From Mycobacterium sp. 1274756.6 (GTDB taxonomy: Bacteria > Actinomycetota > Actinomycetes > Mycobacteriales > Mycobacteriaceae), in NCBI RefSeq assembly GCF_001668625.1, contig NZ_LZLJ01000001.1:1-58048 (forward strand): 58,048 nucleotides of DNA, given 5' to 3'. This document shows positions 42,962 to 51,601 of the stretch, one piece after another. How positions within the stretch are numbered: the stretch's first letter is position 1; each line of letters opens with the position of its first letter. The notes beneath the pieces are model-generated. The model ran no database searches and was not told the DNA's origin. It worked only from the letters and a program-made list of their open reading frames with translations. The position numbers and the translations under genes were made by a program.

Positions 42962-45169
42962 ATGACCACAACCTCCGCACTGACCCCCGACCCGCGCGAG
43001 CTGGCGCGCCTGCTCGACGGTGTGCACCACGACCCGCACGCGGTGCTCGGCGCCCACGAAATCGGTGGGCAGACCGTGATCCGGGTGCTGCGCCCGCACG
43101 CCGAGCGCGTCGCCGTGCTCGTCGGCGGTGACCGCTTCGAGCTGGCGCACCTGGACTCCGGGCTGTTCGCCGTCGCACTGCCGTTCACCGGGCTGCTGGA
43201 CTACCGGCTGGTCGTGCGCTATCCGGGCGACACCGCCGAGTCCGCCCCGGTCGCCGACGCCTACCGGTTCCTGCCCACGCTCGGCGAGATCGACCTGCAC
43301 CTGTTCAACGAGGGCCGCCACGAACGGCTCTGGGAGGTGCTCGGCGCGCACCCGCGCTCCTACACCACCGCCGACGGCACCGTCGACGGGGTGGCGTTCG
43401 CGGTGTGGGCGCCCAACGCCCGCGGGGTGAGCCTGATCGGCGACTTCGACGGCTGGTCGGGACGGCTGGCGCCGCTGCGGGCGCTGGGCTCCTCCGGGGT
43501 GTGGGAGCTGTTCTGGCCGGGCTTCCCCGCCGACGGGCTCTACAAGTTCCGGGTGCACGGCGCCGACGGCAGCGTCGTCGACCGGGCCGACCCGTTCGCG
43601 TTCGCCACCGAGGTCCCGCCGCAGACCGCCTCCCGGGTCACCGCCAGCAGTTACCGCTGGCGCGACGAGGAGTGGATGGCCCGGCGCGCCCGCACCGACC
43701 CGGTCACCGCCGCGATGAGCGTCTACGAGGTCCACCTGGGCTCGTGGCGGCCGGGCCTGGACTACCGGCAGTTGGCCCGCGAACTCACCGACTACGTGGT
43801 GGCCCACGGCTTCACCCATGTGGAGTTGCTGCCGGTCGCCGAGCACCCGTTCGGCGGCTCGTGGGGATACCAGGTGACCTCCTACTACGCGCCCACCGCC
43901 CGGTTCGGCAGCCCCGACGAGTTCCGCGCGCTGGTCGACGCGCTGCACCGCGCCGGCATCGGGGTGCTGGTGGACTGGGTGCCCGCGCACTTCCCCAAGG
44001 ACGCCTGGGCGCTGGGCCGGTTCGACGGCACCGCGCTGTACGAGCACGCCGACCCCCGTCGCGGGGAACAACTCGACTGGGGCACTTACGTTTTCGACTT
44101 CGGCCGGCCGGAGGTGCGTAACTTCCTGGTCGCCAACGCGCTGTACTGGTTACAGGAGTTCCACGTCGACGGGCTGCGGGTGGACGCGGTGGCCTCCATG
44201 CTGTACCTGGACTACTCCCGCCCGGCCGGGGGCTGGACGCCCAACATCCACGGCGGCCGGGAGAACCTCGAGGCGGTGCAGTTCCTGCAGGAGATGAACG
44301 CCACCGTGCACAAGCTGGTGCCCGGGGCGGTGACCATCGCCGAGGAGTCGACGTCCTGGCCGGGGGTGACCCGCACCACCGACCTGGGCGGGCTGGGCTT
44401 CTCGATGAAATGGAACATGGGCTGGATGCACGACACCCTGGACTATCTGGGCCACGACCCGGTGCACCGCAGCTACCACCACCACGAGATGACGTTCTCG
44501 ATGCTCTACGCCTACAGCGAGAACTTCGTGCTGCCGATCAGCCACGACGAGGTGGTGCACGGCAAGGGCACGCTGTGGAGCCGGATGCCCGGCGACGACC
44601 ACGCCAAGGCCGCCGGGGTGCGCACCCTGCTGGCCTACCAGTGGTCGCATCCCGGCAAGCAGCTGCTGTTCATGGGCCAGGAGTTCGGCCAGCGCGCCGA
44701 ATGGTCCGAGCAGCGCGGCGTGGACTGGTTCCAGCTCGACGCCGACCGGGAGCCCGACGGCTACTCCGCGGGGATCCTGCGCCTGGTCGACGATCTCAAC
44801 GCCGGCTATCGCGCCCGCCCCGCGCTGTGGAGCCGGGACACCGACCCGGCCGGCTACTCCTGGATCGACGCCAACGACTCCGCCAACAACGTGCTCAGTT
44901 TCCTGCGCTACGGCGCCGACGGGTCGGTGCTGGCCTGCGTGTTCAACTTCGCCGGCACCGAGCACAGCTCCTACCGGCTGGGCCTGCCGCACCCCGGCTG
45001 CTGGCGCGAGGTGCTCAACACCGATGCCGTCGACTATCGCGGCGGCGGGATCGGCAACCTGGGGGCGGTGCGGGCCGAGGAGACCCCGTGGCACGGCCGG
45101 CCCGCCTCGGCGGTGATGGTGCTGCCCCCGCTGTCGGCGCTGTGGCTGGAGCCGGCGCCGACGCGCTGA
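42962..45169 (+). CDS. glgB: 1,4-alpha-glucan branching enzyme GlgB
   Basis: The 735-residue GH13_9 enzyme has an N-terminal beta-sandwich and CBM48 ([20 protein letters not shown]), then the catalytic barrel with the nucleophile Asp in [13 protein letters not shown], acid/base Glu in [12 protein letters not shown] and the third acid in [11 protein letters not shown]. It makes alpha-1,6 branches in the linear chains produced by GlgE. The ATG lies 8 bases after glgE. The gene ends 10 bases from the convergent thioredoxin-fold gene. Confidence 0.96.
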   Translation: MTTTSALTPDPRELARLLDGVHHDPHAVLGAHEIGGQTVIRVLRPHAERVAVLVGGDRFELAHLDSGLFAVALPFTGLLDYRLVVRYPGDTAESAPVADAYRFLPTLGEIDLHLFNEGRHERLWEVLGAHPRSYTTADGTVDGVAFAVWAPNARGVSLIGDFDGWSGRLAPLRALGSSGVWELFWPGFPADGLYKFRVHGADGSVVDRADPFAFATEVPPQTASRVTASSYRWRDEEWMARRARTDPVTAAMSVYEVHLGSWRPGLDYRQLARELTDYVVAHGFTHVELLPVAEHPFGGSWGYQVTSYYAPTARFGSPDEFRALVDALHRAGIGVLVDWVPAHFPKDAWALGRFDGTALYEHADPRRGEQLDWGTYVFDFGRPEVRNFLVANALYWLQEFHVDGLRVDAVASMLYLDYSRPAGGWTPNIHGGRENLEAVQFLQEMNATVHKLVPGAVTIAEESTSWPGVTRTTDLGGLGFSMKWNMGWMHDTLDYLGHDPVHRSYHHHEMTFSMLYAYSENFVLPISHDEVVHGKGTLWSRMPGDDHAKAAGVRTLLAYQWSHPGKQLLFMGQEFGQRAEWSEQRGVDWFQLDADREPDGYSAGILRLVDDLNAGYRARPALWSRDTDPAGYSWIDANDSANNVLSFLRYGADGSVLACVFNFAGTEHSSYRLGLPHPGCWREVLNTDAVDYRGGGIGNLGAVRAEETPWHGRPASAVMVLPPLSALWLEPAPTR

Positions 45170-45179
45170 GCCGGCTGGG

Positions 45180-46070
45180 TCAGTACAGCGCGTTGGCCAG
45201 GTTGCGCCGCGCGCTGATCACCACCGGATCGGCCGGGTCGAACAGCTCGAACAGCTCGACCAGCCGGGCGCGCACGCTGGCCCGGTCGTCCCCGGCGGTG
45301 CGGCGCACCAGCGCGATCAGCCGGTCGAAGGCGCCGGCGGCGTCCTGATGGAGCAGTTGGACGTCAGCGGCGGCCAGCGCCGCCTCGATGTCGTCGGGGG
45401 CGGCGTCGGCGACGACGACCGCGTCGGGGGCCCGCCCGCTGGCGCGCTGCACGAACGCGATCTGGCGCACCGCGCCCTTGGCCTCGTCGTGGGCCGGGTT
45501 CTCGTCCAGGATGGCTTGGTAGGCCTGCCGGGCGGCGTCGAAGTCGCCGGCGTCGAGGTGCTCGCGGGCGCGCGCCACCGCCGGATCCACCGGCGGCTCC
45601 TCGGCCGCGGGCTCGCCGGGCACCCCGTCGAGCTTGCCGGCGACCGCCTGCAGCAACGAATCCAGCCAGCCGCGCAGCTCCTCGGCCGGCTGGACGCCCT
45701 GGAACCCGGTGAGCGGCTGCCCGGCGCCGATCGCCAGGACGGTCGGCACTGCCTCCGCCCCGAAGCTCTGGGCCAGCCGCGGCTCGGCGTCGACGTTGAC
45801 CGACGCCAGCGCCCACCGGCCCGCGGCGGACTCGGCCAGCGCGGCCAGGGTCTGGCCCAACTCGACGCAGGCCGCGCTGCGCGGCGACCACAGCAGCACC
45901 ACCACCGGGACCTGGTTGGACCGGGCCAGCACCTCCTGCTGGAAGTTGGCCTCGGTGATCTCGGTGCCGACGCCGGCGGGGGCCTCGCCGGACTGCGGAC
46001 GCTGCTTGAGGGCGGACAGGTCGACCGCCCCGGCCATCGCGGGGGAAATCGGAGGTTGCGGACGGGTCAC
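45180..46070 (-). CDS. Thioredoxin-fold/TPR protein without CxxC (YbbN/CnoX-like, Rv1324 type)
   Basis: The 296-residue protein has a thioredoxin-like domain (VPVVVLLWSPRSAACVELG, residues about 51-69) and a C-terminal TPR-like helical region. At the redox position it has SPRSAAC, so the usual CxxC is absent and only one cysteine remains. This resembles the YbbN/CnoX chaperone group. The GTG start (MTRPQPPISPAMAG) is supported by Rv1324. The 155-base gap upstream has CATAAT (minus strand, 46146-46151) as a possible -10 and no gene. Confidence 0.88.
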   Translation of the reverse strand: MTRPQPPISPAMAGAVDLSALKQRPQSGEAPAGVGTEITEANFQQEVLARSNQVPVVVLLWSPRSAACVELGQTLAALAESAAGRWALASVNVDAEPRLAQSFGAEAVPTVLAIGAGQPLTGFQGVQPAEELRGWLDSLLQAVAGKLDGVPGEPAAEEPPVDPAVARAREHLDAGDFDAARQAYQAILDENPAHDEAKGAVRQIAFVQRASGRAPDAVVVADAAPDDIEAALAAADVQLLHQDAAGAFDRLIALVRRTAGDDRASVRARLVELFELFDPADPVVISARRNLANALY

Positions 46071-46225
46071 GGCTTCAAGTCTGACACATCGGCGCGACCG
46101 CGCTCGGGGGCCGCCGGACCGGCCGTGGAACACCCCGCCCGCCGGATTATGAGCAACATCACAACACCGGTTTGCGGGCCCGGTCAGCAAACTCGGCCGG
46201 CCGGGCGCCGCGGTGCGGGACCGGG

Positions 46226-47407
46226 TCAGCCGGCCCGCAGGATCAGCGCGTCGCCCTGCCCGCCGGCACCGCAGAGCGCGGCCACCGCGTAGTCCCCGCC
46301 GCGCCGCTTGAGCTCCAGGGCGGCGTGCAGGGTGATGCGGGCGCCGGACATGCCGATCGGGTGGCCGATCGCGATCGCGCCGCCGCTGCGGTTGACGATC
46401 TCGGGGTCCACGCCGAGCTCGCGGGTGGAGGCCAGCGCGACCGCGGCGAACGCCTCGTTGATCTCGACCACGTCGAGCCGGTCGACGCCGATGCCCTCCC
46501 GCGCGAGCGCCTTGTTGATCGCGTTGGCCGGCTGGGACTGCAGGGTGGAGTCCGGGCCGGCCACCACGCCGTGCGCGCCGATCTCGGCCAGCCACTCCAG
46601 CCCGAGTTCTTCGGCCTTCGCCTTGCTCATCACCACCACCGCGGCCGCGCCGTCGGAGATCTGTGAGGAGGACCCGGCGGTGATGGTGCCGTCCTTGCGG
46701 AACGCCGGCTTCAGCCCGGCCAGCGACTCGGCGGTGGTGTTGGCCCGGATCCCCTCGTCCTCGGTGAACTCCACCGGATCGCCCTTGCGCTGCGGGATCT
46801 GGACGGGCACGACCTCGTCGGCGAAGACGCCGTCCTTCCACGCCGCCGCGGCCTTCTGGTGCGAGCCGGCGGCGAACTCGTCCTGCTCGGCGCGGGTGAA
46901 CTGATCGACGTCGTTGCGCTGCTCGGTCAGACCGCCCATCGGCTGGTCGGTGAACACGTCGTGCAGCCCGTCGTAGGCCAGGTGGTCGCGCACCGTCACG
47001 TCGCCGTACTTGTAGCCGGCCCGGCTGCCGATCAGCAGGTGCGGAGCCTGCGACATGGACTCCTGGCCGCCGGCCACCACCACGTCGAACTCCCCGGCCC
47101 GGATCAGCTGGTCGGCCAGCGCGATGGAGTCGATCCCCGACAGGCACATCTTGTTGATGGTCAGCGCGGGCACGTCCCAGCCGATGCCCGCGGCCACCGC
47201 CGCCTGCCGGGCCGGCATCTGCCCGGCGCCGGCGGTGAGCACCTGGCCCATGATCACGTACTCGACCAGCGCGGCCGGCACCTTGGCCTTCTCCAGCGCG
47301 CCGGCGATCGCGAGCGCGCCCAGGTCGGAGCCGGAGAAACCGGCCAGCGAACCCATCAGCCGACCGACCGGCGTGCGTGCGCCAGCAACGATCACCGACG
47401 TCGTCAT
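46226..47407 (-). CDS. fadA4: Acetyl-CoA C-acetyltransferase (thiolase) FadA4
   Basis: The 393-residue thiolase has the acyl-enzyme Cys in NKMCLSGID, the NEAF motif ([10 protein letters not shown]), [10 protein letters not shown] and the second Cys in [11 protein letters not shown]. It condenses or cleaves acetoacetyl-CoA. The ATG ([15 protein letters not shown]) has GGAGGT six bases upstream, and the longer frame is not used. It is divergent from methylmalonyl-CoA epimerase, a partner in propionate metabolism. In M. tuberculosis these two genes are also adjacent (Rv1323/Rv1322A). Confidence 0.95.
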   Translation of the reverse strand: MTTSVIVAGARTPVGRLMGSLAGFSGSDLGALAIAGALEKAKVPAALVEYVIMGQVLTAGAGQMPARQAAVAAGIGWDVPALTINKMCLSGIDSIALADQLIRAGEFDVVVAGGQESMSQAPHLLIGSRAGYKYGDVTVRDHLAYDGLHDVFTDQPMGGLTEQRNDVDQFTRAEQDEFAAGSHQKAAAAWKDGVFADEVVPVQIPQRKGDPVEFTEDEGIRANTTAESLAGLKPAFRKDGTITAGSSSQISDGAAAVVVMSKAKAEELGLEWLAEIGAHGVVAGPDSTLQSQPANAINKALAREGIGVDRLDVVEINEAFAAVALASTRELGVDPEIVNRSGGAIAIGHPIGMSGARITLHAALELKRRGGDYAVAALCGAGGQGDALILRAG

Positions 47408-47475
47408 AGCTACCTCCAGGGAATGGATCGGGGTGAAACCGTGGGGTTCCCGCGGCACGGTCATCCCCGCCAGGT

Positions 47476-47481
47476 TACCGT
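47476..47481 (+). promoter_or_regulatory. -10 element for a leaderless epimerase transcript
   Basis: TACCGT, six bases, then the ATG at 47488: the same arrangement as pncB. No Shine-Dalgarno site is present. The gap to fadA4 is 80 bases. Confidence 0.5.
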
Positions 47482-47487
47482 TATGTT

Positions 47488-47955
47488 ATGACCACCGAAC
47501 AGGTTGATGCCCGCCCGGTCCTCGCCAGCGCGCTGGTGACCGCCATCGACCACGTCGGCATCGCGGTGCCCGACCTGGAGGCCGCCAAGAAGTGGTACCA
47601 CGACCACCTCGGCATGATCGTGCTGCACGAGGAGGTCAACGACGAGCAGGGCATCGTCGAGGCGATGCTCGCGGTGCGCGGCGCCCCGGTCGGCAGTGTG
47701 CAGATCCAGCTGATGGCGCCCATCGACGACTCCTCGACGATCGCGAAGTTCCTGGACAAGCGCGGCCCCGGCCTGCAGCAGCTGGCCTACCGGGTCAGCG
47801 ACATCGACACGCTCAGCGAACGGCTCGACGAGCAGGGTGTGCGGTTGCTCTACGACGCCCCGCGCCGCGGCACCGCGAACTCGCGGATCAACTTCATCCA
47901 CCCCAAGGACGCCGGCGGGGTGCTGGTCGAGCTGGTCGAACCCGCCGGGCACTGA
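47488..47955 (+). CDS. Methylmalonyl-CoA epimerase
   Basis: The 155-residue glyoxalase-fold enzyme interconverts (S)- and (R)-methylmalonyl-CoA. Metal and catalytic residues are in IDHVGIAVPDLE, QIQLMAPID, GPGLQQLAYRV and the final VLVELVEPAGH. It is the type encoded by Rv1322A. Together with propionyl-CoA carboxylase and the mutase (elsewhere) it feeds propionate and cholesterol side-chain carbon into the TCA cycle. The stop lies inside the first copy of a 16-base tandem repeat. Confidence 0.94.
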   Translation: MTTEQVDARPVLASALVTAIDHVGIAVPDLEAAKKWYHDHLGMIVLHEEVNDEQGIVEAMLAVRGAPVGSVQIQLMAPIDDSSTIAKFLDKRGPGLQQLAYRVSDIDTLSERLDEQGVRLLYDAPRRGTANSRINFIHPKDAGGVLVELVEPAGH

Positions 47956-47991
47956 ACCCGCCCGGCACTGGACCCGCCCGGCACTTAAGCC
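47944..47991 (+). repeat. Imperfect 16-base tandem repeat, three copies, over the 3' end of the epimerase gene
   Basis: The copies are GCCGGGCACTGAACCC, GCCCGGCACTGGACCC and GCCCGGCACTTAAGCC. Copy 2 differs from copy 1 at 2 positions and copy 3 from copy 2 at 3. The stop codon TGA of the gene lies in copy 1; in copy 2 the same position is TGG. It looks like a local tandem duplication after the gene's end. Confidence 0.7.
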
Positions 47992-48006
47992 GACCGGGAC
48001 GGCCGG

Positions 48007-48282
48007 CTAGGACCACCGCCGGGTCGGGCCGCGGTTGGCGCGGTTGGCCCAGCACGGCGTGTGCCAGTGCCGCCGGTCATCCAAACCGCTCTCCCCCGCA
48101 TCGCTGGGCCAGGCCACCACGTGCGCGGTGCCGGAGCGGATCTCGTGGTCGCAGCCCGGGCAGCGGTAGGTTTTGACCGCCCGCGCCGCGGGCACCGGCC
48201 GCACCCGGTAGGGACGCCCGTCGGGTCCGGTCTCCTCCGGCGCCGGAAGCGGCGGCGGCCGGCGGGGACGTCGACGGGGCAT
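48007..48282 (-). CDS. Small zinc-ribbon-like conserved protein
   Basis: The 91-residue protein has a basic, Pro/Arg-rich start and a probable metal site: YRCPGCDHEI, then HVVAWP and RRHWHTPCW, giving CxxC plus His/His/Cys. Similar small proteins are common in actinobacteria, often labelled ATP/GTP-binding without evidence I can see. It follows nucS by 26 bases on the same strand and may be co-transcribed. A nucleic-acid-binding role is a guess from the motif and the basic N-terminus. Confidence 0.78.
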   Translation of the reverse strand: MPRRRPRRPPPLPAPEETGPDGRPYRVRPVPAARAVKTYRCPGCDHEIRSGTAHVVAWPSDAGESGLDDRRHWHTPCWANRANRGPTRRWS

Positions 48283-48308
48283 CCCGCCAGTCTAAGAGGT
48301 GGTCGGCT

Positions 48309-48989
48309 TCAGAACAGTCGGTATTCGTTGCTGTCCATGCCGCGCATGGTGTCGTAATCCAGTGTCAGGCAACGGATGCCGCGATCCTCGGCCAGGGTGC
48401 GGGCCTGCGGTTTGATCTGCTGGGCGGCGAACACACCGCGCACCGGGGCGAGCAGGCTGTCCCGGTTGAGCAGCTCCAGATACCGGGTCAGCTGCTCGAC
48501 TCCGTCGATCTCCCCGCGGCGCTTGACCTCCACGGCCACCGAACCGCCCTGCGGGTCGCGGCAGAGCAGGTCCACCGGCCCGATCGCGGTCATATACTCC
48601 CGGCGCACCAGCGTGTAGCCCTCCCCGAGCAACCCGACGTGCTCGGCGAGCAGCTCCTGCAGATGCGCCTCGACACCGTCTTTGACCAGGCCCGGGTCCA
48701 CACCGAGGTGATGCTCCGAGTCGTGCTCGATCTCCTCGATGGTGATCCGCAGCTGCTCGCCGGCCTTGTTCTCCACCACCCAGACCGTCGCGTCGTCGAC
48801 GGTCTCCTCGGTCAGCCGGCACGGCGGGCTCATCCAGTTCAGCGGCTTGTAGGCCCGGTCGTCGGCGTGGATGCTCACCGAGCCGTCGGCCTTGATCAGC
48901 AGCAGCCGCCGCGCGGACGGCAGGTGCGAGGTGAGCCGGCCCAGATAGTCGACGGTGCACGAGGCGATCACGAGGCGCACCCGGTCCAC
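48309..48989 (-). CDS. nucS: Mismatch-specific endonuclease NucS (EndoMS)
   Basis: The 226-residue protein is the non-canonical mismatch repair nuclease of actinobacteria. It has an N-terminal DNA-binding part ([32 protein letters not shown]) and a RecB-like nuclease core with the catalytic acids and Lys in GPVDLLCRD and [18 protein letters not shown]. It ends in EYRLF, like the clamp-binding end of orthologues. The start is either GTG at 48989 (226 residues, the family length) or GTG at 48980, which lies seven bases after TAGGGT and could be leaderless. Confidence 0.94.
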   Translation of the reverse strand: MDRVRLVIASCTVDYLGRLTSHLPSARRLLLIKADGSVSIHADDRAYKPLNWMSPPCRLTEETVDDATVWVVENKAGEQLRITIEEIEHDSEHHLGVDPGLVKDGVEAHLQELLAEHVGLLGEGYTLVRREYMTAIGPVDLLCRDPQGGSVAVEVKRRGEIDGVEQLTRYLELLNRDSLLAPVRGVFAAQQIKPQARTLAEDRGIRCLTLDYDTMRGMDSNEYRLF

Positions 48990-48993
48990 CCTA
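48988..48993 (-). promoter_or_regulatory. -10-like element at the nucS start
   Basis: TAGGGT on the minus strand is followed by seven bases and the GTG at 48980. It overlaps the alternative GTG at 48989 by two bases, so both cannot serve as promoter and start on one RNA. Confidence 0.4.
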
Positions 48994-49015
48994 GGGGGGC
49001 CGCGGCGCCGACCCA

Positions 49016-49021
49016 TAGGCT
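49016..49021 (+). promoter_or_regulatory. -10 element of the adenylate cyclase gene
   Basis: TAGGCT lies eight bases before the ATG at 49030, which fits a leaderless or nearly leaderless mRNA. It faces the nucS -10 only 22 bases away, so the two promoters may compete. Confidence 0.45.
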
Positions 49022-49029
49022 GGTCCACG

Positions 49030-50637
49030 ATGAGCGGTAATTCACGCATGGCGCAGCGCCTGGGCCGACTGCTGGAGAAGCTCACCCGGCAGAGCAGCCG
49101 GGTCTCCAACACCCCGGAGTTCGGCTCCTGGCTGCTCGGCAACGTCACCGAGAGCCAGACCCGCCGCCGGGTGCGCATCCAGGGCATCCTGACCGTGTTC
49201 ATCGTCGCCGCGAACCTGCTGGGGATCGGCGTGGCGCTGCTGCTGGTCGGCTTCGTCTTCCCGGTGCCCAGCGTGTTCGCCGACGCGCCGAAGTGGCTGA
49301 CGTTCGCGGTGGCGCCGGCCTACGTCGGCTTCGCGCTGGTCTCCGGCACCTTCTGGATCACCTGGCGCACCGTCCAGCGGCTGCGCTGGGCGATCGAGGA
49401 ACGCGTGCCCGACCGCGCCGACCAGCACGACATCGCCGCGGCGCCGTGGCGGGTGGCGCGCAGCGCCCTGGCGTTGTGGCTGCTGGGCACGGCGCTGCTG
49501 ACGACGCTCTACGGCTGGGTCAACACCCTGTTCATCCCGCAGGTGCTGTTCTCGATCCTGTTCAGCGGCGTGGTGGTGGCCACCGCCTGCTACCTGCTCA
49601 CCGAGTTCGCGCTGCGCCCGGTGGCCGCCGAGGCGCTGGCGGCCGGCCCGCCGCGCGGCCGCTTCGCCACCCGCATCATGGACCGCACCATGATGGTGTG
49701 GCTGCTGGGCTCGGGGGTGCCGGTGGTGGGCACGGCGCTGACGGCCTGGTTCGTGCTGCTGTTGCACAACCTGAACAAGACCCAGTTCGCCTGGGCGGTC
49801 ATCCTGCTCTCCGGGATCGCGCTGGTGATCGGCTCGGTGCTGATGTGGATCCTGGCGTGGCTGACCGCGACCCCGGTGCGGGCGGTGAGCACCGCGATGC
49901 GCCGGGTCGAGCAGGGCGACCTGGACGCCACCGTCGTGGTGTTCGACGGCACCGAACTGGGGGAACTGCAGCGCGGGTTCAACGCCATGGTCAGCGGCCT
50001 GCGGGAGCGCGAACGGCTGCGTGACCTGTTCGGCAGGCATGTGGGCCGGGAGGTGGCCGCGGCCGCGGCCCGCGCCGAACTGCCCGAACTCGGCGGTGAA
50101 GAGCGCCACATCGCGGTGGTGTTCGTCGACATCATCGGGTCGACCGAGCTGATCACCAGCCGTCCGGCCACCGAGGTGGTCACGCTGCTCAACCGGTTCT
50201 TCAGTGTGGTCGTCGACGAGGTGGACCGGCACCACGGTCTGGTGAACAAATTCGAGGGCGACGCCACCCTGGCCGTCTTCGGGGCGCCGGTCGCCCTCGA
50301 CCGGCCTGAGGAGAACGCGCTGGCCGCCGCCCGCGCCATCCTGCACCGGCTGCGCGCCGAGGTGCCGGCCTGCCAGGCCGGGATCGGGGTGGCTTCCGGC
50401 CAGGCGGTGGCCGGCAACATCGGTGCGCGGGAACGCTTCGAGTACACCGTGATCGGCGAGCCGGTCAACGAGGCGGCCCGGCTGTGCGAGCTGGCCAAGA
50501 CGGTGCCGTGCCGGCTGCTGGCGAGCGCGTCGACGGTGGCCGCCGCCGGCCAGCGGGAGCAGGCGCACTGGTCGGCCGGTGACACGGTGACGCTGCGCGG
50601 CTACGACGCGCCGATCCAGCTCGCCACGCCCTGTTAG
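49030..50637 (+). CDS. Membrane-bound class III adenylate cyclase with HAMP domain (Rv1318c-Rv1320c type)
   Basis: The 535-residue protein has a six-helix membrane region, a HAMP domain ([36 protein letters not shown]) and a C-terminal cyclase domain. Metal-binding aspartates are in [12 protein letters not shown] and [11 protein letters not shown], the substrate Lys in NKFEGD and transition-state Asn/Arg in VNEAARL. The usual second substrate-specifying Asp is Thr here (EYTVIGEP), as in this subfamily. M. tuberculosis has three such genes in a row; only one is present here. Confidence 0.93.
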   Translation: MSGNSRMAQRLGRLLEKLTRQSSRVSNTPEFGSWLLGNVTESQTRRRVRIQGILTVFIVAANLLGIGVALLLVGFVFPVPSVFADAPKWLTFAVAPAYVGFALVSGTFWITWRTVQRLRWAIEERVPDRADQHDIAAAPWRVARSALALWLLGTALLTTLYGWVNTLFIPQVLFSILFSGVVVATACYLLTEFALRPVAAEALAAGPPRGRFATRIMDRTMMVWLLGSGVPVVGTALTAWFVLLLHNLNKTQFAWAVILLSGIALVIGSVLMWILAWLTATPVRAVSTAMRRVEQGDLDATVVVFDGTELGELQRGFNAMVSGLRERERLRDLFGRHVGREVAAAAARAELPELGGEERHIAVVFVDIIGSTELITSRPATEVVTLLNRFFSVVVDEVDRHHGLVNKFEGDATLAVFGAPVALDRPEENALAAARAILHRLRAEVPACQAGIGVASGQAVAGNIGARERFEYTVIGEPVNEAARLCELAKTVPCRLLASASTVAAAGQREQAHWSAGDTVTLRGYDAPIQLATPC

Positions 50638-50708
50638 CGCTGCCCGGTCAGCCAGGCCTCGGCCGCGGTCAGCGCCTCGCCCAGCGATCGGTAGGTGGCC
50701 GCTCGCAG
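50634..50708 (-). pseudogene. Remnant resembling the C-terminus of the neighbouring glutaminase
   Basis: The minus strand reads LRAATYRSLGEALTAAEAWL then TGQR and a TAA; the stop TGA lies two codons upstream of it. The end of glsA, 1 kb away and on the same strand, reads HRAAVYDTVEEAVAAAHSWL then ATRR. About half of the residues agree, in register (RAA-Y, EA, AA, WL, R). No start codon or upstream domain remains, so it is probably what is left of a second STAS-tailed gene. Confidence 0.5.
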
Positions 50709-50773
50709 CGGTCAATCCGTGCGCAGCACGTTACGGTGATCGCGCATCGATCGCCGACAGGACGGATGGGGCC

Positions 50774-51586
50774 GTGCGATATTCGCTACAGCCGGTCAGC
50801 TCAGAGCAGGCCGCGGCGGCCAGGGCGGCCGCGGTCAAGCCGGCCGCTGCGGCGTCCACCGTTGCGTTCCTCACACTGATCGTGGCCGCGGTGGCTGTGG
50901 TGGCGCTGTGGAACGTGGCCAACGACGGTAAGCCGATGATCGGGTCGGGCTGGTTGGTGCTGCTGGTCATCGCCGTCGCCGTGAGCGGATTGGCTGGCTG
51001 GGCCAGCGGCATCCTGGGAAAGCGGGTGAACTACCGGATCACGAAGCGGTTCGGGGCGCTGGGTCAGTTGGTGGCGGCGCCGGTGGGGTTGCTCTGCGGC
51101 TTTGCGGTGTTGGCCGGGTTCGGCGCATTCTTGGCACCGGCGATGGAGGCGTTGCCGGGTAAGGACATGATCGCGTTCGCGGTGCTGGGCGTCAGTATGG
51201 CCGTCTTCATCACGCCGATCGTTTTCGTGATGGTCAAGTCCATCCTCTTCGAGGGCAACGACAACCATGTCGGTGGAGTCAAGTGGGACAGCATCGCCGG
51301 GATCATCTACACCGCCGGCCGCGAACCCGGCACTCTCGAGATCGGTCTGCGGGTGCGCCCGGGCGTCGAGCCGGAATCGATTCTCGGCAAACCGGCCACC
51401 CCGCACCCGGTCCGGCCCGGTCAGGTGCTGACCGATCTGCCGTTCCGGTTCGTGGTGCCCCAGCGCCGGTTCCACCTCGATGGGATGAAGTGGCTGCTGA
51501 ACCAATCCGGCCGAACCGATATCGCGCTGATCGAACGCACGCCCACCGGTGAGCGGCTGATCGGGTACGCCAACTCCTGGCGGTAG
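50774..51586 (+). CDS. Unrecognised membrane protein with four predicted spans
   Basis: I do not recognise this 270-residue protein. After an Ala-rich start it has four hydrophobic segments (VAFLTLIVAAVAVVALW; WLVLLVIAVAVSGLAGW; LVAAPVGLLCGFAVLAGF; IAFAVLGVSMAVFITPIVF). A soluble C-terminal half of about 100 residues includes GIIYTAGREPGTLEIGLRV and RFHLDGMKWLLNQSGR. The GTG start has GGATGG upstream, and TACGGT at 50732-50737 may be its -10. Its base composition looks less GC-extreme than that of its neighbours. It lies where M. tuberculosis has further cyclase genes. Confidence 0.75.
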   Translation: MRYSLQPVSSEQAAAARAAAVKPAAAASTVAFLTLIVAAVAVVALWNVANDGKPMIGSGWLVLLVIAVAVSGLAGWASGILGKRVNYRITKRFGALGQLVAAPVGLLCGFAVLAGFGAFLAPAMEALPGKDMIAFAVLGVSMAVFITPIVFVMVKSILFEGNDNHVGGVKWDSIAGIIYTAGREPGTLEIGLRVRPGVEPESILGKPATPHPVRPGQVLTDLPFRFVVPQRRFHLDGMKWLLNQSGRTDIALIERTPTGERLIGYANSWR

Positions 51587-51601
51587 ACACGCCCTGCTGA
51601 G

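Noticed and set aside
46170..46192. Inverted repeat GTTTGC-N11-GCAAAC between the thioredoxin-fold gene and fadA4
   Set aside because: Only six base pairs, with no T run, and not placed at a clear promoter. It could be an operator, but nothing else supports it.
49042..50715. Minus-strand frame of 557 codons opposite the adenylate cyclase
   Set aside because: It is His/Gln/Arg-rich with no motifs. Its N-terminus overlaps the glutaminase-like remnant only in another frame.
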